Assembly (NCBI RefSeq): GCF_964019385.1
Contig: NC_088654.1
Span: 20,633,108-20,697,107, forward strand
Length of the DNA stretch: 64,000 nt
Reading direction: 5' to 3'
Origin: Sycon ciliatum
Taxonomy: Eukaryota; Porifera; Calcarea; Leucosolenida; Sycettidae
Shown piece by piece: positions 20,900-30,691 of the stretch. The notes beneath the pieces were generated by a model. It was not told where the DNA came from and did not search any database. It worked only from the letters and a program-made list of their open reading frames with translations. Both the position numbers and the translations under genes were made by a program. Numbering within the stretch: position 1 is the stretch's first letter; each line of letters starts with the position of its first letter.

Positions 20900-21089
20900 T
20901 TCAACAACGTGCCGAGACATATCTGCCGTCGTCTCTGCACATCACTCATTCCCTGTTACTTGCTCTGCAAACAATACTAGTGCACACACTTCCACCATGT
21001 CCACACATCCCACAGAAAGCAGCAGCACATAGCATAACGGGGGAGCTAGCTCGCACTGTACCGACTCCGCGCTGAAAGCGGCCGAAAGT

Positions 21090-21590
21090 TTGAACCACGC
21101 AAGCGCCGTATCCAAAACGGCTTCTGACGGTACGGACACCACGCCGCAAGCAGTCCTGCACCCCAGCTCGAACCCAAGCGACCCAGTCAGCGATCTCGAC
21201 CTTACATCGTCGATGTCGGCAACCAGCACGACAGTGCACCCCGGAACCCCACCAGGCAGCATAGGTACAGGTACGACAACTTTCAACTCACTGCACACCG
21301 ACACAACTACTCCCACCGAAACATGCAATCACTCAGATTCGGCGCGTGCTGAAGACCTTCTCTCCTCACTGGTGACTAACACAGCGATGTCTAATAGGAC
21401 AGCAAACCCTTGGATTACCTCAGAACGACGCAGGACAGCCAGTCCCAATGTGGAATCCTCACCTGATTTCAAAAATTTAAAAAACAAACAAAAAGAGAGC
21501 AACAACATCGACCCTGCCCACAGCCAACCAAATACCCCAGCACATGGCTCATGCTTCAGCCCACTGGCATCACAGGATACTCAATCATAG
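21090..21590 (+). CDS. Thr/Ser/Pro-rich ORF after gypsy pol (hypothetical)
   Basis: 166 aa without recognised domain, rich in Thr, Ser and Pro. It follows the gypsy pol remnant in another frame, so it may be the shifted C-terminal extension of that pol or chance. Its start is not supported by a clear context. Weak call. Confidence 0.25.
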   Translation: MNHASAVSKTASDGTDTTPQAVLHPSSNPSDPVSDLDLTSSMSATSTTVHPGTPPGSIGTGTTTFNSLHTDTTTPTETCNHSDSARAEDLLSSLVTNTAMSNRTANPWITSERRRTASPNVESSPDFKNLKNKQKESNNIDPAHSQPNTPAHGSCFSPLASQDTQS

Positions 21591-21599
21591 CCTACAGTA

Positions 21600-22255
21600 A
21601 CGATGTTCTCCACACAATATATTCGTGTACATAACTATTTTTGTAAACATTCATGTTCTTCCTGTTTTCTCCTTCTCACCCTTCTTTTCTTCTTCTTATA
21701 CCCTTATTATAATGCTTTTCTCGTTTTATTATTAATGCCCGAAGCTTGCTAAATAAGTTCGAGAGTTTTCTCTTCGATATACATACTTCGATCGCGAAAT
21801 TCGAGTAAGAATTGGCTGAATTACGATTGTTGGAGCATGCGTGCCTCCGTAAAAATTTCGTCAGTATGCGATGAACACTCAGGACGTAAATATACGTCCT
21901 TACAAAATATAGTGGACGGGCAGCTGTCTAAAACATAGTGGCTATATTCAGCACTACACAACACAGTTCACTTACAGATCCTCTATCTGCCAGACCTGCT
22001 TGGTAAACATTTCATCTGGTAGGGTTGTCAGGAGATTGTTAAACAATGATCTGCAACACCAGGAAGTGGTACACAGAATGTAAGGATACTTGGGTCAACT
22101 GAACAGAATGCCTCGGATACCGTAAAGTACCACGAGAGCGCCCCGCCATGTCGTCCTTCCGTGGCCGTCTTGTGGAGGTGGTGTCCTGTCTGTAGGTCAT
22201 TATAGCAATAAAAACTGCTTTATTGCAGCTGAAAATACAAATACAAAAGTGCCGC
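21600..22255. other. Stretch without recognisable gene
   Basis: AT-rich, with pyrimidine runs at 21655-21715. The segment 22110-22200 (TACCGTAAAGTACC..GAGCGCCCCGCCATGTCGTCC) recurs at 29526-29600, so it is part of a dispersed repeat. Confidence 0.5.
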
Positions 22256-22256
22256 A

Positions 22257-22259
<3 letters not shown>

Positions 22260-22323
<64 letters not shown>

Positions 22324-22336
22324 ACTCTCTCTCTGT
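22260..22336. repeat. (TC)n microsatellite
   Basis: About 75 bp of nearly pure CT dinucleotide. Confidence 0.95.
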
Positions 22337-22730
22337 TTTTGGTGGACAAAAATATCTCTGGCGTTGATTGCTTTCTTGCTTCGACTTCTGCCGCGCCTTT
22401 GTTCTCGTACTCCCCTTTATGTACAAGTGTTGTGCAGACCCTCCTTTAATATAGTCTGTCTCATTTTGTCCTGAGATGTTTTGATGCATAGTGATTATGA
22501 CGCTCATCATTCGCTCCCTTGTCACTGGACAGTTCTGTCCGTTTGGTTTTAGCGAATTCAAATAAAGAAAACAACAACACAGCAGCAGCCAAGAGTGTGC
22601 AAATACTAAAAAGGAAGATACTGATATTGATATTGATATTGCAGATATTGCTGAGGGAACATATGCTGGTTTGTATTCGTGGGTCCCCATGGTACATGGG
22701 CCACGCGTACTCATCCGGCGGATATGTGTG

Positions 22731-22752
22731 AATAATAATAATAATAATAATA
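22731..22752. repeat. (AAT)n microsatellite
   Basis: Separates the upstream sequence from a PLE2-type 3' UTR fragment. Confidence 0.85.
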
Positions 22753-22871
22753 CCGTGCAGAGAACAAGGGTATACAAGTAAGAACTACGCGTGACAAGTG
22801 TGTATCAGCAACAAAAAAAGTGAGAACGAATGATAATAATAAAAATAACAAACAAGAAGGTGACAAACCAC
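22753..22871 (-). repeat. PLE2 3'-UTR fragment
   Basis: GTGCAGAGAACAAGGGTATA...AGAAGGTGACAAACCACA matches 25547-25670, the region between the PLE2 ORF and its hammerhead. It is bounded by AAT tracts on both sides. Confidence 0.7.
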
Positions 22872-22894
22872 ATAATAATAATAATAATAATAAT

Positions 22895-23297
22895 TCAGAA
22901 CTAAATATTGCAACATCATAATAATAAACGACATACATGTACTGTCCATTGGCATCAGTATTCCGAGTAAGATTTTCGTCGCTTGTGTGGTGTGTTTCTC
23001 CACCAATGAGCGTGTACTATGATTATTTATCGCTGTTCTCACACTTTACCATTTTAGCAGCTTGCATATGCCATTGATATTATGTGGAAAGCGCGCACTT
23101 GCGCCATTTCTGGTGTATAAGAATGATCATTCCTCCATTATCATCATTATCATCCTCTACTGATGAGCTCCGACAGGGAGCGAAACAGCTGTCTAGAGGC
23201 GTGGAGCAATATTATCTCTCAACGGAAGTGTCCTTGCTGGTGTCTGTATGGTTCGGCTGAAGAGCGCGTGGTTGTGATGAGTTGGGAATGCAATGAA
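22895..23297 (+). mobile_element. Short non-autonomous hammerhead repeat
   Basis: About 400 bp lying exactly between two (AAT)n tracts (22872-22894 and 23297-23314), without coding capacity. It carries a canonical hammerhead near its 3' side. It resembles a PLE terminal repeat inserted alone. Confidence 0.55.
23154..23199 (+). ncRNA. Hammerhead ribozyme
   Basis: Stem I CCUCUA/UAGAGG (6 bp), CUGAUGA, stem II GCUCC-GACA-GGGAGC, GAAA, stem III ACA/UGU, cleavage after GUC. Every core residue is canonical. Confidence 0.92.
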
Positions 23298-23422
23298 TAA
23301 TAATAATAATAATTTTTTAAAAGAGGTCGGAGGCGGATAATACTTTAAAACGAAGGTAAGTTATGGGTCGCAAATATCCACGCAAACACACATCCAGTCA
23401 TAATAAGGCACTTGTCATAAGT

Positions 23423-23456
23423 ATCCGAACGTCTACGGTCCCTTCTCATCAAGGAT
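23423..23456 (-). ncRNA. Inactivated hammerhead relic
   Basis: Inverted partner of 24639-24672. The second core block reads GUAG instead of GAAA, so cleavage is not expected. Confidence 0.4.
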
Positions 23457-23602
23457 TATACAGGGAATGGCTCAAGCTGGAAAGACTAAAGCGTAAAGAT
23501 AATTAGATAACAACACTCGTGACAAGGTGGAAAATTATCAAGTTTAGCACGACACAAAACTCGAAGGAAAATAATAATAGTGACAACAACATAGTGAGCA
23601 AA

Positions 23603-24397
23603 TTAAGTTACATTGTTACCACCTCGACGAGGAGTAACACCAAACAATTGTAGCGACAACACATTTTCTTTCTGTACGCAAAGTTCAGGATATAACTTAC
23701 GGATATACAAAGCTTCTAACACAGCCAAATGTAACGCACATCTACCACGTGACAATATTGAGAAAACATTATCACTGTACAACTCACGACAATTGGTATG
23801 GGCTGACAGATGTTGCTTGATTGACGAAGTGCGATTCTTAGCTCCATTGGGTGTTGTCTCCTCCAATGTCCCGTCATCTCGCCTCTTCGTGGCATCACCA
23901 CTATCTGTCTCTTCGCGTTTCCGCGGCCTTCCACGTTTCTTGACACTAACCGTTGGGTGCGCGATACCCGGTGTCCTTTCCGTTACGTCTCCTCCATTGC
24001 GGATTTCTATTGAGCTTCTTACTCCAACTTGTCCGGTGTCCGATATTGAGGTTAGTTTTCGCGGTCTACCACGTTTTCGAATATTGACTGTTGTTGTCAC
24101 TTCCGTTGTCGTTGTACGTTCGTCCTCATCAGTCCGTATTTTCACTTGGCTTCTCGTCACCCTTTCCGACGCCGACAGATCCTTTGTCAGTTTCGGTGGT
24201 TTACGTGTGGGTCCTTCACCATCTTTTATGCTGTTCTCAGCTGGCCCGTGTCCTACACACGCAGAGGAGGACGGGCATGCAGTCACATCTTCACGGGAAG
24301 AAGAAGATCCACCGATGGACTGGACAGCACATTTTGGAGGACGACCACGGCGAGGACGACAATCGCGCGCATCAAGCGGAACACAACTTAACGACAC
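23603..24397 (-). pseudogene. PLE endonuclease C-terminal fragment with three AT-hooks
   Basis: 264 aa with no RT and no first GIY-YIG half. It contains AT-hooks RRGRPPK, KRGRPRK and KRGRPRK separated by Ser/Thr/acidic linkers. The conserved C-terminal half follows (TSSIKQHLSAHTNCRELYSD, FSILSRGRCALHLAVLEALYI). The truncation point lies within the linker; upstream of it the sequence turns into the inverted cap. It belongs to a PLE family distinct from copies 1-3 (LFGVTPRRGGNN tail). Confidence 0.82.
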
Positions 24398-24638
24398 CTG
24401 AACTTTGCGTACAGAAAGAAAATGTGTTGTCGCTACAATTGTTTGGTGTTACTCCTCGTCGAGGTGGTAACAATGTAACTTAATTTGCTCACTATGTTGT
24501 TGTCACTATTATTATTTTCCTTCGAGTTTTGTGTCGTGCTAAACTTGATAATTTTCCACCTTGTCACGAGTGTTGTTATCTAATTATCTTTACGCTATAT
24601 AAGTTTTAGTCTTTCCAGCTTGAGCCATTCCCTGTATA

Positions 24639-24672
24639 ATCCTTGATGAGAAGGGACCGAAAACGTTCGGAT
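24639..24672 (+). ncRNA. Degenerate hammerhead ribozyme
   Basis: Stem I AUCC/GGAU, UUGAUGA (C3 to U), poor stem II (GAAGGGACC), GAAA, stem III AAC/GUU without spare loop, cleavage UUC. Activity is unlikely. Confidence 0.45.
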
Positions 24673-24750
24673 ACTTATGACAAGTGCCTTATTATGACTG
24701 GATGTGTGTTTGCGTGGATATTTGCGACCCATAACTTACCTTCGTTTTAA

Positions 24751-24781
<31 letters not shown>
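24751..24781. repeat. (AAT)n microsatellite
   Basis: About 10 units between the PLE fragment and the hammerhead palindrome. Confidence 0.9.
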
Positions 24782-24782
<1 letters not shown>

Positions 24783-24961
24783 GAAGTAGTGGTTGCGACT
24801 TCGGCGATGAATTGTCAGAAAGGTTTGCTCCCCACACCGGAGCTCGCGCTATTCCGCCGACTTTACTTGACACTTGACTGACTCACGACTGCCATCCAGA
24901 GCACACGAGAAGTCCATCGAACCTTCGACTCGGCAAACCTGTAAGAAAGCACCACTCCCTG

Positions 24962-25005
24962 CTCAATACACAGTGTTTCGGGGAATTCACCCCTCATCAG
25001 TTGAG
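24962..25005 (-). ncRNA. Hammerhead ribozyme (palindrome left arm)
   Basis: Stem I CUCAA/UUGAG, CUGAUGA, stem II GGGG/CCCC, GAAA, stem III ACA/UGU, cleavage after GUA. Canonical core. Confidence 0.9.
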
Positions 25006-25040
25006 CTTGAGTAGGCACAATCTTCCTCAGCCTACTCAAG

Positions 25041-25084
25041 CTCAACTGATGAGGGGTGAATTCCCCGAAACACTGTGTATTGAG
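25041..25084 (+). ncRNA. Hammerhead ribozyme (palindrome right arm)
   Basis: Exact inverse of 24962-25005. Confidence 0.9.
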
Positions 25085-25229
25085 CAGGGAGTGGTGCTTT
25101 CTTACAGGTTTGCCGAGTCGAAGGTTCGATGGACTTCTCGTGTGCTCTGGATGGCAGTCGTGAGTCAGTCAAGTGTCAAGTAAAGTCGGCGGAATAGCGC
25201 GAGCTCCGGTGTGGGGAGCAAACCTTTCT

Positions 25230-25248
25230 AATAATAATAATAATAATT
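25230..25248. repeat. (AAT)n microsatellite bounding PLE2
   Basis: Directly adjoins the inverted arm of PLE copy 2. Confidence 0.85.
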
Positions 25249-25393
25249 TTAATATGGCAATAAGTAGGACGAGCTGAAGCGACATGTGGACTACTTTATT
25301 AACAATGTAAGCGATGGAGACGATGCAAGAAACAACCTAAAGGGTAAGGAAAAATACATGTAAGAAGAAAAAGGGCAATGGAAAAAAAAAGAT

Positions 25394-25431
25394 GATTCGA
25401 ACAAGTTTTCGTACAACACTCTTCAGGAATC
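25394..25431 (-). ncRNA. Hammerhead ribozyme (PLE2, 3' arm)
   Basis: Stem I GAUUC/GAAUC, CUGAAGA, stem II GUG-UUG-UAC, GAAA, stem III AAC/GUU, cleavage after UUC. Same fold as PLE1 with compensatory stem changes. Confidence 0.87.
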
Positions 25432-25713
25432 ACCGTTGTACTAAAGAACAAAATGAGAACAAAGGAAATAATATAGCAATCAAGGTAGGGTGACACGATA
25501 CAATGACAGCACTAGAATATCGAGGTGCGATTTCTCACAAAAGTGTGCAGAAAACAAGGGTATACAAGTAAGAACTAAGCGTGACAAGTGTGTATCAGCA
25601 ACAAAAACAAAAAAGTGAGAACGAATGATAATAATAACAATAATAAACAAGAAGGTGACAAAACACATTTAGGCACAAGTGGCAACAACGTTGCCACACT
25701 ACACAACAGAACA

Positions 25714-27816
25714 TTATTTGAACAATTTTAAGGTAATAACACTATCTTTCTGGACACACAAATTCGGCTTATGAATGCGCTGACAAACAGCTTCCAAAAC
25801 TTGTAACTGCAAAAGATAACCATGACGAGCACGGCACAAAACAGAAAAACAGGAATCAGAATAAGTACGACAACAGTCAGTACTAGAAACCAAATGATTG
25901 TATACTGAAGACTTGTTATTACGAGACGGACGCACACAATCTCGACTCACGCGCACACCCTCACACTCACTCTCACCCTCACTCAGCTCACCTTCTCCCT
26001 CACTGTCCGAATCAGAACCTGCTCCGTCATCCACCGCGGTTTGACTCTCCTCCTCACTTGCATCGTCCTGCGTCTCACCTTCACCACCCACGCCAACCCT
26101 GAATGCCGTTGCCTTCACGTCAGTCGTCGTCCTTTCCGATTGTTTCCTTTGTATTTTTACCGTGAATTCATAGGTCCGGTTGTAATCTGCTGTAGATCTC
26201 CGTGGTCTGTCATTTGCTGCTTTGTTTTGTGGATTAGTTGTTGTTGTTGTTGGATGTGAACCTGGTGTTGTTGTTGGATGTGCAGCTGGTGTTGTTGTTG
26301 CAGCCATGGTTGTTGGTCTTTCTGTTGGATCCAGCTCTGGTTCCGGTGGGACAAATCGACCGCCGCGGGTGCTCCCCACCAACACAGACCTCGAAGGAGG
26401 AGGGTCAGGGGGAGGCAGAGGTGCTGTCACCACTCGAGGCACAGCCCCATGCAAAGCACCCAGAGGCACAGACTTAGGCACACCCGAGGGCTGCACCAAT
26501 GGCGGTTCCGCACGCACCTCCAAAGAGCTGCCAAGCTCCAGCCCGTCCAACACAGATGTCAGAGGGGGAGCGGCAGACAGCGGCAGGGAACTATCCTGCC
26601 GTCTAGGTGATGGGTTTTTCCTAGGCCTCCCGCGTTTGGGCCTCTCAGATTGCGCACTGGGTGGAAGGATGTGAAGTGGAGTGTGTTGTTTGATACGTGC
26701 GTTCAGGTGCTGAACAGTCCTACCAACATACCGACTAGCACAATGTCGGCATTCGAAGTTGTAGATAACATGACTGAGGTGGAGGGTTGGTAGGACGTCC
26801 TTCCGCACCGTGAACGCACGCATTGTTGTGAAGACTGGCACAAAATGTACTGCATAATAAGTACGACGGACGATAGACTTGACTGCGTGACACACTTTGA
26901 TCGATTCCTGCCCCTTCCATGGCAAACATAGATAGACGGGACAGCGAGGTGGACCAATCAGCACCGATTTCGGTTTCTGCTCCATGGACAGAAACTTACG
27001 CAACAAGAATTCCGGATAGCCATTCTTCAAGAAAACAGATCGAAGGAAATCGAGCTCGGCCTGCAGCTTACTGGGCGAACAAATACGTTCCGCACGGTCC
27101 ACGAGGTTACGAACTAAGTTGGCCTTGTATTGAGACGAACAATATGAATCGAAGGCAATGTACTGACCGGTGAACGTAGGCTTACGATACACAGAAGTCA
27201 ACATTTCACAGCCAGTCTTCTCTACAAGCACGTCTAGAAATGACAACTTACTAGACTGCTCGTGCTCACAAGTAAAGCGGAGGGAAGGATGTAGGCTGTT
27301 GAGCACATCGAGAAACAATTCACTGCTCTCAACACTGTCAAAATGCGTGAACGAATCGTCAACAAAACGCACGTAGAACGCGGGCCAAAGCGACTCATCA
27401 ATCTTGCACTCACAATAACCAACGAATATATTGGCGAGGACGGGACCAAGAGGAGATCCCATCGCCACACCATCTACTTGCTTGTACATCACATCGTTGA
27501 ACGAAAATTCGACACCAGTTGTAACTGACAGCATCAAATGACGAAACGCCGCTTCCGATACCCATGGAGTATCAACATCATCGTTACGGTACAATACATC
27601 CATACAGATGTCAACAGTCTCATCAATAGGAACATTCGTAAAGAGACTTACAATATCGAAGGAACACATGTGTGCATTGAGAGGGACCGGACTATCACGA
27701 AGCCTCGCAACAAAGTCGAAGCTATCCTTCACAGTGCGTTTGCAATAGTAATCTTGAACAGGCTGTAGGTAGATGCACAGCCATTTCGAGATAGAGTATT
27801 GAGGGGAGGCGGTCAT
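25714..27816 (-). CDS. PLE reverse transcriptase with split GIY-YIG endonuclease
   Basis: 700 aa from the first ATG; the frame is open to about 27923 (HEFDRIKPTGTLRPRLYG), so the N-terminus is missing. RT: SFDIVSLFTNVP, GVAMGSPLGPVLAN, FVDD. First GIY-YIG half: YNFECRHCASRYVGRT..L..RIKQH, with the C-x2-C pair and intact YVGRT. An AT-hook (RPKRGRPRKNP) and a ~230-aa linker follow, rich in Pro and Thr (TTTPAAHPTTTPG) and then acidic. Last half: SSVYNHLVSSTDCC, FSVLCRARHGYLLQLQVLEAV, KPNLCVQKDSVITLKLF. No stops or shifts in the remaining ORF. It may still give endonuclease, but RT is incomplete. Confidence 0.9.
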   Translation of the reverse strand: MTASPQYSISKWLCIYLQPVQDYYCKRTVKDSFDFVARLRDSPVPLNAHMCSFDIVSLFTNVPIDETVDICMDVLYRNDDVDTPWVSEAAFRHLMLSVTTGVEFSFNDVMYKQVDGVAMGSPLGPVLANIFVGYCECKIDESLWPAFYVRFVDDSFTHFDSVESSELFLDVLNSLHPSLRFTCEHEQSSKLSFLDVLVEKTGCEMLTSVYRKPTFTGQYIAFDSYCSSQYKANLVRNLVDRAERICSPSKLQAELDFLRSVFLKNGYPEFLLRKFLSMEQKPKSVLIGPPRCPVYLCLPWKGQESIKVCHAVKSIVRRTYYAVHFVPVFTTMRAFTVRKDVLPTLHLSHVIYNFECRHCASRYVGRTVQHLNARIKQHTPLHILPPSAQSERPKRGRPRKNPSPRRQDSSLPLSAAPPLTSVLDGLELGSSLEVRAEPPLVQPSGVPKSVPLGALHGAVPRVVTAPLPPPDPPPSRSVLVGSTRGGRFVPPEPELDPTERPTTMAATTTPAAHPTTTPGSHPTTTTTNPQNKAANDRPRRSTADYNRTYEFTVKIQRKQSERTTTDVKATAFRVGVGGEGETQDDASEEESQTAVDDGAGSDSDSEGEGELSEGESECEGVRVSRDCVRPSRNNKSSVYNHLVSSTDCCRTYSDSCFSVLCRARHGYLLQLQVLEAVCQRIHKPNLCVQKDSVITLKLFK

Positions 27817-27993
27817 GGATACTATTGGTCTAACAGGGCATGTAGGTTTATGAATTTTAGGAAGGCCATAGAGTCTAGGACGAAGGGTACCAGTCGGTTT
27901 GATGCGATCGAATTCATGTTTTGAATTCGTGTCACCCTACCTTGATTGCTATATTATTTCCTTTGTTCTCATTTTGTTCTTTAGTACAACGGT

Positions 27994-28031
27994 GATTCCT
28001 GAAGAGTGTTGTACGAAAACTTGTTCGAATC
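27994..28031 (+). ncRNA. Hammerhead ribozyme (PLE2, inverted cap)
   Basis: Inverse copy of 25394-25431, core intact. Confidence 0.87.
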
Positions 28032-28203
28032 ATCTTTTTTTTTCCATTGCCCTTTTTCTTCTTACATGTATTTTTCCTTACCCTTTAGGTTGTTTCTTGC
28101 ATCGTCTCCATCGCTTACATTGTTAATAAAGTAGTCCACATGTCGCTTCAGCTCGTCCTACTTATTGCCATATTAAAATTATTGTCTCCTCGTCGAATTT
28201 TTA

Positions 28204-28229
28204 AATAATAATAATAATAATAATAATAC
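28204..28229. repeat. (AAT)n microsatellite
   Basis: Separates PLE2 from the next palindrome. Confidence 0.88.
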
Positions 28230-28412
28230 GAAGTAGTGGTTGCGACTTCGGCGATAATTTGTAAGAAAGGGTTTGCTCCCCACACCGGAGCTCGCGCTAT
28301 TCCGCCGACTTTACTTGACACTTGAGTAAAGTCGGCGGAATAGCGCGAGCTCCGGTGTGGGGAGCAAACCCTTTCTTACAAATTATCGCCGAAGTCGCAA
28401 CCACTACTTCGT
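28228..28412. repeat. Palindrome related to 24819-25228
   Basis: Arms 28228-28314 and 28326-28412 are inverted copies with an 11-bp loop (TTGACACTTGA). This is the outer part of the hammerhead palindrome family without the ribozymes. Confidence 0.8.
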
Positions 28413-28664
28413 ACTGTTGTGCCCAGCGCGGGCTTGCGACTAGTTGGTTTGGAGGTGACAGCGTTGCGAATGACCGAGGGTCCTCGACGTCTGTCTCACC
28501 GTCCAGGAGCGACACTGACTCACGCTGCTATCTGGTGTTCACGAGGTGTTTATCGCGCTGGAAGCGGAGCGTCTCTGTAAGTTTGTATCCCTGGTGATGT
28601 TTGTGCCTGGAGAGCACTATATAAGTGGTGCTCTTCAGGCACAATCTTCCTCAGCCTACTCAAG

Positions 28665-28708
28665 CTCAACTGATGAGGGGTGAATTCCCCGAAACACTGT
28701 GTATTGAG
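28665..28708 (+). ncRNA. Hammerhead ribozyme
   Basis: Same sequence as 25041-25084. It lies in a single-arm copy of the palindrome family (about 28640-28835). Confidence 0.9.
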
Positions 28709-29058
28709 CATGGAGTGGTGCTTTCTTGCAGGTTTGCCGAGTCGAAGGTTCGATGGACTTCTCGTGTGCTCTGGATGGCAGTCGTGAGTCAGTCAAGTGT
28801 CAAGTAAAGTCGGCGGAATAGCGCGAGCTCCGGTGTCCGGCGCTGACAGGTTTTTCACTCCAAAGGCAGCTCACAACACGTGCCACACATACTGATGGCA
28901 CTTGGGTCTTTTTCCCTCCCCCAGGGGACCAACCACGGTCAGTTTCTGGAAACTACCAGAGGTGAAAGAAAGTGATTAAATTTGGAAAGGATTGGGAGAA
29001 CTTCATATTCAAAGGATCAGTCGGGGAAGTGAACTGCCTGAAAAGAGAAAAAAACGCC

Positions 29059-29129
29059 AGACCCACCAGGACTCGAACCTGGGACCCTGCTTGTCATGAG
29101 CAATGCTCTAACCACTGAGCTATGGGACC
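29059..29129 (-). tRNA. tRNA-like sequence
   Basis: Minus strand: acceptor GGTCCCA/TGGGTCT (one mismatch, one wobble), A box TAGCTCAGTGG, T stem CCAGG/CCTGG perfect. The anticodon loop CATGACA lacks U33. Pol III promoter boxes are intact; a functional tRNA is unlikely. Confidence 0.6.
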
Positions 29130-29360
29130 AGGCTGAACCTAGAAGGCGCTGACAAGTTTTTCACTCCAAAGGCAGCTCACAACACGTGCCACACATACTG
29201 GTGGCACTTGGGTCTTTTTCCCTCCCCCAGGGGACCAACCAAGGTCAGTTTCTGGAAACTACCAGAGGTGAAAGAAAGTGATTAAATTTGGAAAGTGTGT
29301 GGCCGTGTTGTGAGCTGCCTTTGGAGTGAAAAACTTGTCAGCGCCTTCTAGGTTCAGCCT

Positions 29361-29431
29361 GGTCCCATAGCTCAGTGGTTAGAGCATTGCTCATGACAAG
29401 CAGGGTCCCAGGTTTGAGTCCTGGTGGGTCT
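29361..29431 (+). tRNA. tRNA-like sequence
   Basis: Inverse copy of 29059-29129 with GGTTTGAGTCC as B box; followed by a T-run (29436) that could terminate Pol III. Confidence 0.6.
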
Positions 29432-29507
29432 GGCTTTTTTTTCTCTGTTCAGGCAGTTCACTTCCCCGACTGATCCTTTGAATTTAAAGTTCTCCCAATC
29501 CTTTCCA

Positions 29508-29527
29508 AATAATAATAATAATAATAC
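29508..29527. repeat. (AAT)n microsatellite
   Basis: Separates two repeat blocks. Confidence 0.85.
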
Positions 29528-29854
29528 CGTAAAGTACCGCCAGAGCGCCCCACCATCTCGTCCTTTCGTGGTCGTCTTGTGGAGGTGGTTCCTGTCTGTA
29601 GGTCATACGACACGGACCTTGTACACATATTGCAGTCAATCCGTATCCAGTTTACTTTCAAGCGGATGCGAGGTCTACATAAAACATGACAAGCGTGACC
29701 TTAGTACACGAAGGTTCTCACACCGTACAAACTTAGTAGCATTCTGCCATACGATTGTCTTCCCTTGGCTGTTAAATCAAGGTGGGGCGCTCTCGCGAGA
29801 CGGGGCGCTCTGGCGGTACTTTACGGTAATAATAATCTCTGCTGGGATGACGAC

Positions 29855-29926
29855 TACACCATAGCTCAGTGGTTAGAGCATCGCTGGCTACAAGCGAGGG
29901 TCCCTGGTTCGAGTCCTGGTGGTGAC
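29855..29926 (+). tRNA. tRNA-like sequence
   Basis: A box TAGCTCAGTGG, B box GGTTCGAGTCC, anticodon stem TCGCT/AGCGA; the loop GGCTACA lacks U33 and the acceptor has five good pairs. A T-run follows at 29933. Confidence 0.58.
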
Positions 29927-29980
29927 AGTCAATTTTTTCTTCAGACATTTCCCTTTCGTATTATTCCCTCAAAACCAGTT

Positions 29981-30000
29981 AATAATAATAATAATAATAA
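29981..30000. repeat. (AAT)n microsatellite
   Basis: Separates a plus-strand tRNA-like unit from the inverted tandem units; flanks are inverted copies of each other. Confidence 0.85.
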
Positions 30001-30057
30001 TCTTCACTAGTTTGAGGGAAAGAGACAAACGGGAAAAGTCTGAAGAAAAAATTGACT

Positions 30058-30129
30058 GTCACCACCAGGACTCGAACCAGGGACCCTCGCTTGTAGCTAG
30101 CGATGCTCTAACCACTGAGCTATGGTGTA
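30058..30129 (-). tRNA. tRNA-like sequence, tandem copy 1
   Basis: Same family as 29855-29926, loop AGCTACA without U33. A/B boxes intact. Confidence 0.58.
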
Positions 30130-30338
30130 GTCGTCATCCCAGCAGAGACTGTTCAACATTTTCTTCAGACTTCGTAACTCACACTTCCTGTGAATCCACA
30201 CAGGCGGGTGGGACGCAGCCCTCACTGTAACCCACACACTTCACGTACACTCTAGCACGCGGGGAGCCCCAAGTCATAAAATCTTCCCTCTTTTGATTGA
30301 AAGAGACAAACGGGAAAAGTCTGAAGAAAAAATTGACT

Positions 30339-30410
30339 GTCACCACCAGGACTCGAACCAGGGACCCTCGCTTGTAGCTAGCGATGCTCTAACCACTGAG
30401 CTATGGTGTA
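30339..30410 (-). tRNA. tRNA-like sequence, tandem copy 2
   Basis: Identical to copy 1, 281 bp away. Confidence 0.58.
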
Positions 30411-30619
30411 GTCGTCATCCCAGCAGAGACTGTTCAACATTTTCTTCAGACTTCGTAACTCACACTTCCTGTGAATCCACACAGGCGGGTGGGACGCAGC
30501 CCTCGCTGTAACCCACACACTTCACGTACACTCTAGCACGCGGGGAGCCCCAAGTCATAAAATCTTCACTAGTTTGAGGGAAAGAGACAAACGGGAAAAG
30601 TCTGAAGAAAAAATTGACT

Positions 30620-30691
30620 GTCACCACCAGGACTCGAACCAGGGACCCTCGCTTGTAGCTAGCGATGCTCTAACCACTGAGCTATGGTGTA
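30620..30691 (-). tRNA. tRNA-like sequence, tandem copy 3
   Basis: Identical to copies 1 and 2. Confidence 0.58.

Larger units (their letters stand above)
23339..24747 (-). mobile_element. PLE fragment with inverted 3' cap
   Basis: Only the endonuclease C-terminal part of a PLE remains (23603-24397). Its 3' end, 23339-23689, is repeated inverted at 24395-24747, including the last codons (LCVQKENVLSLQLFGVTP). (AAT)n tracts flank both ends (23297-23314 and 24751-24781). Confidence 0.82.
24819..25228. repeat. Large palindrome with a hammerhead on each strand
   Basis: Arms 24819-25015 and 25031-25228 are near-perfect inverted copies around a 15-bp spacer. Each arm encodes a hammerhead pointing away from the centre. 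Parts recur at 28228-28412, 28640-28830, 52829-52949 and 55200-55370. (AAT)n tracts flank it. Confidence 0.85.
25247..28183 (-). mobile_element. Penelope-like element copy 2, 5'-truncated with inverted 3' cap
   Basis: The 3' terminal ~250 bp (25247-25497) recur inverted at about 27928-28183. Here the duplicated arm covers only the distal 3' UTR, not the C-terminal codons, so the breakpoint differs from copies 1 and 3. It ends at the shared TTGTCTCCTCGTCG terminus (about 28180) and (AAT)n. Confidence 0.88.
28837..29507. repeat. 312-bp tandem repeat with tRNA-like core, then inverted copy
   Basis: The unit starting GGCGCTGACA..TTTTTCACTCC begins at 28837 and again at 29149 (period ~312). It is followed from about 29300 by an inverted partial copy ending at (AAT)n. 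Each full unit holds a tRNA-like sequence. Confidence 0.75.

Noticed and set aside
22249-22449. ORFs over the (TC)n tract
   Set aside because: Pure low-complexity translation (SLSLSL, ERERER) of a microsatellite.
23613-24401. 262-aa plus-strand ORF opposite the PLE fragment
   Set aside because: Antisense shadow of the AT-hook ORF; the conserved motifs are on the minus strand.
24819-25228. Palindrome as a CRISPR or bacterial feature
   Set aside because: Eukaryotic repeat context; no spaced direct repeats.
26222-26674. 150-aa plus-strand ORF opposite PLE2
   Set aside because: Antisense shadow of the PLE Pro/Thr linker; no motif of its own.
30130-30180. CUGAAGA...GAAC on the minus strand of the 281-bp repeat, hammerhead-like
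   Set aside because: GAAC instead of GAAA, no U16.1, and no complementary stem I.
5071-30691. tRNA-like sequences as functional tRNA genes
   Set aside because: All lack U33 and most have mismatched acceptor stems; they repeat in tandem within transposon-like units.
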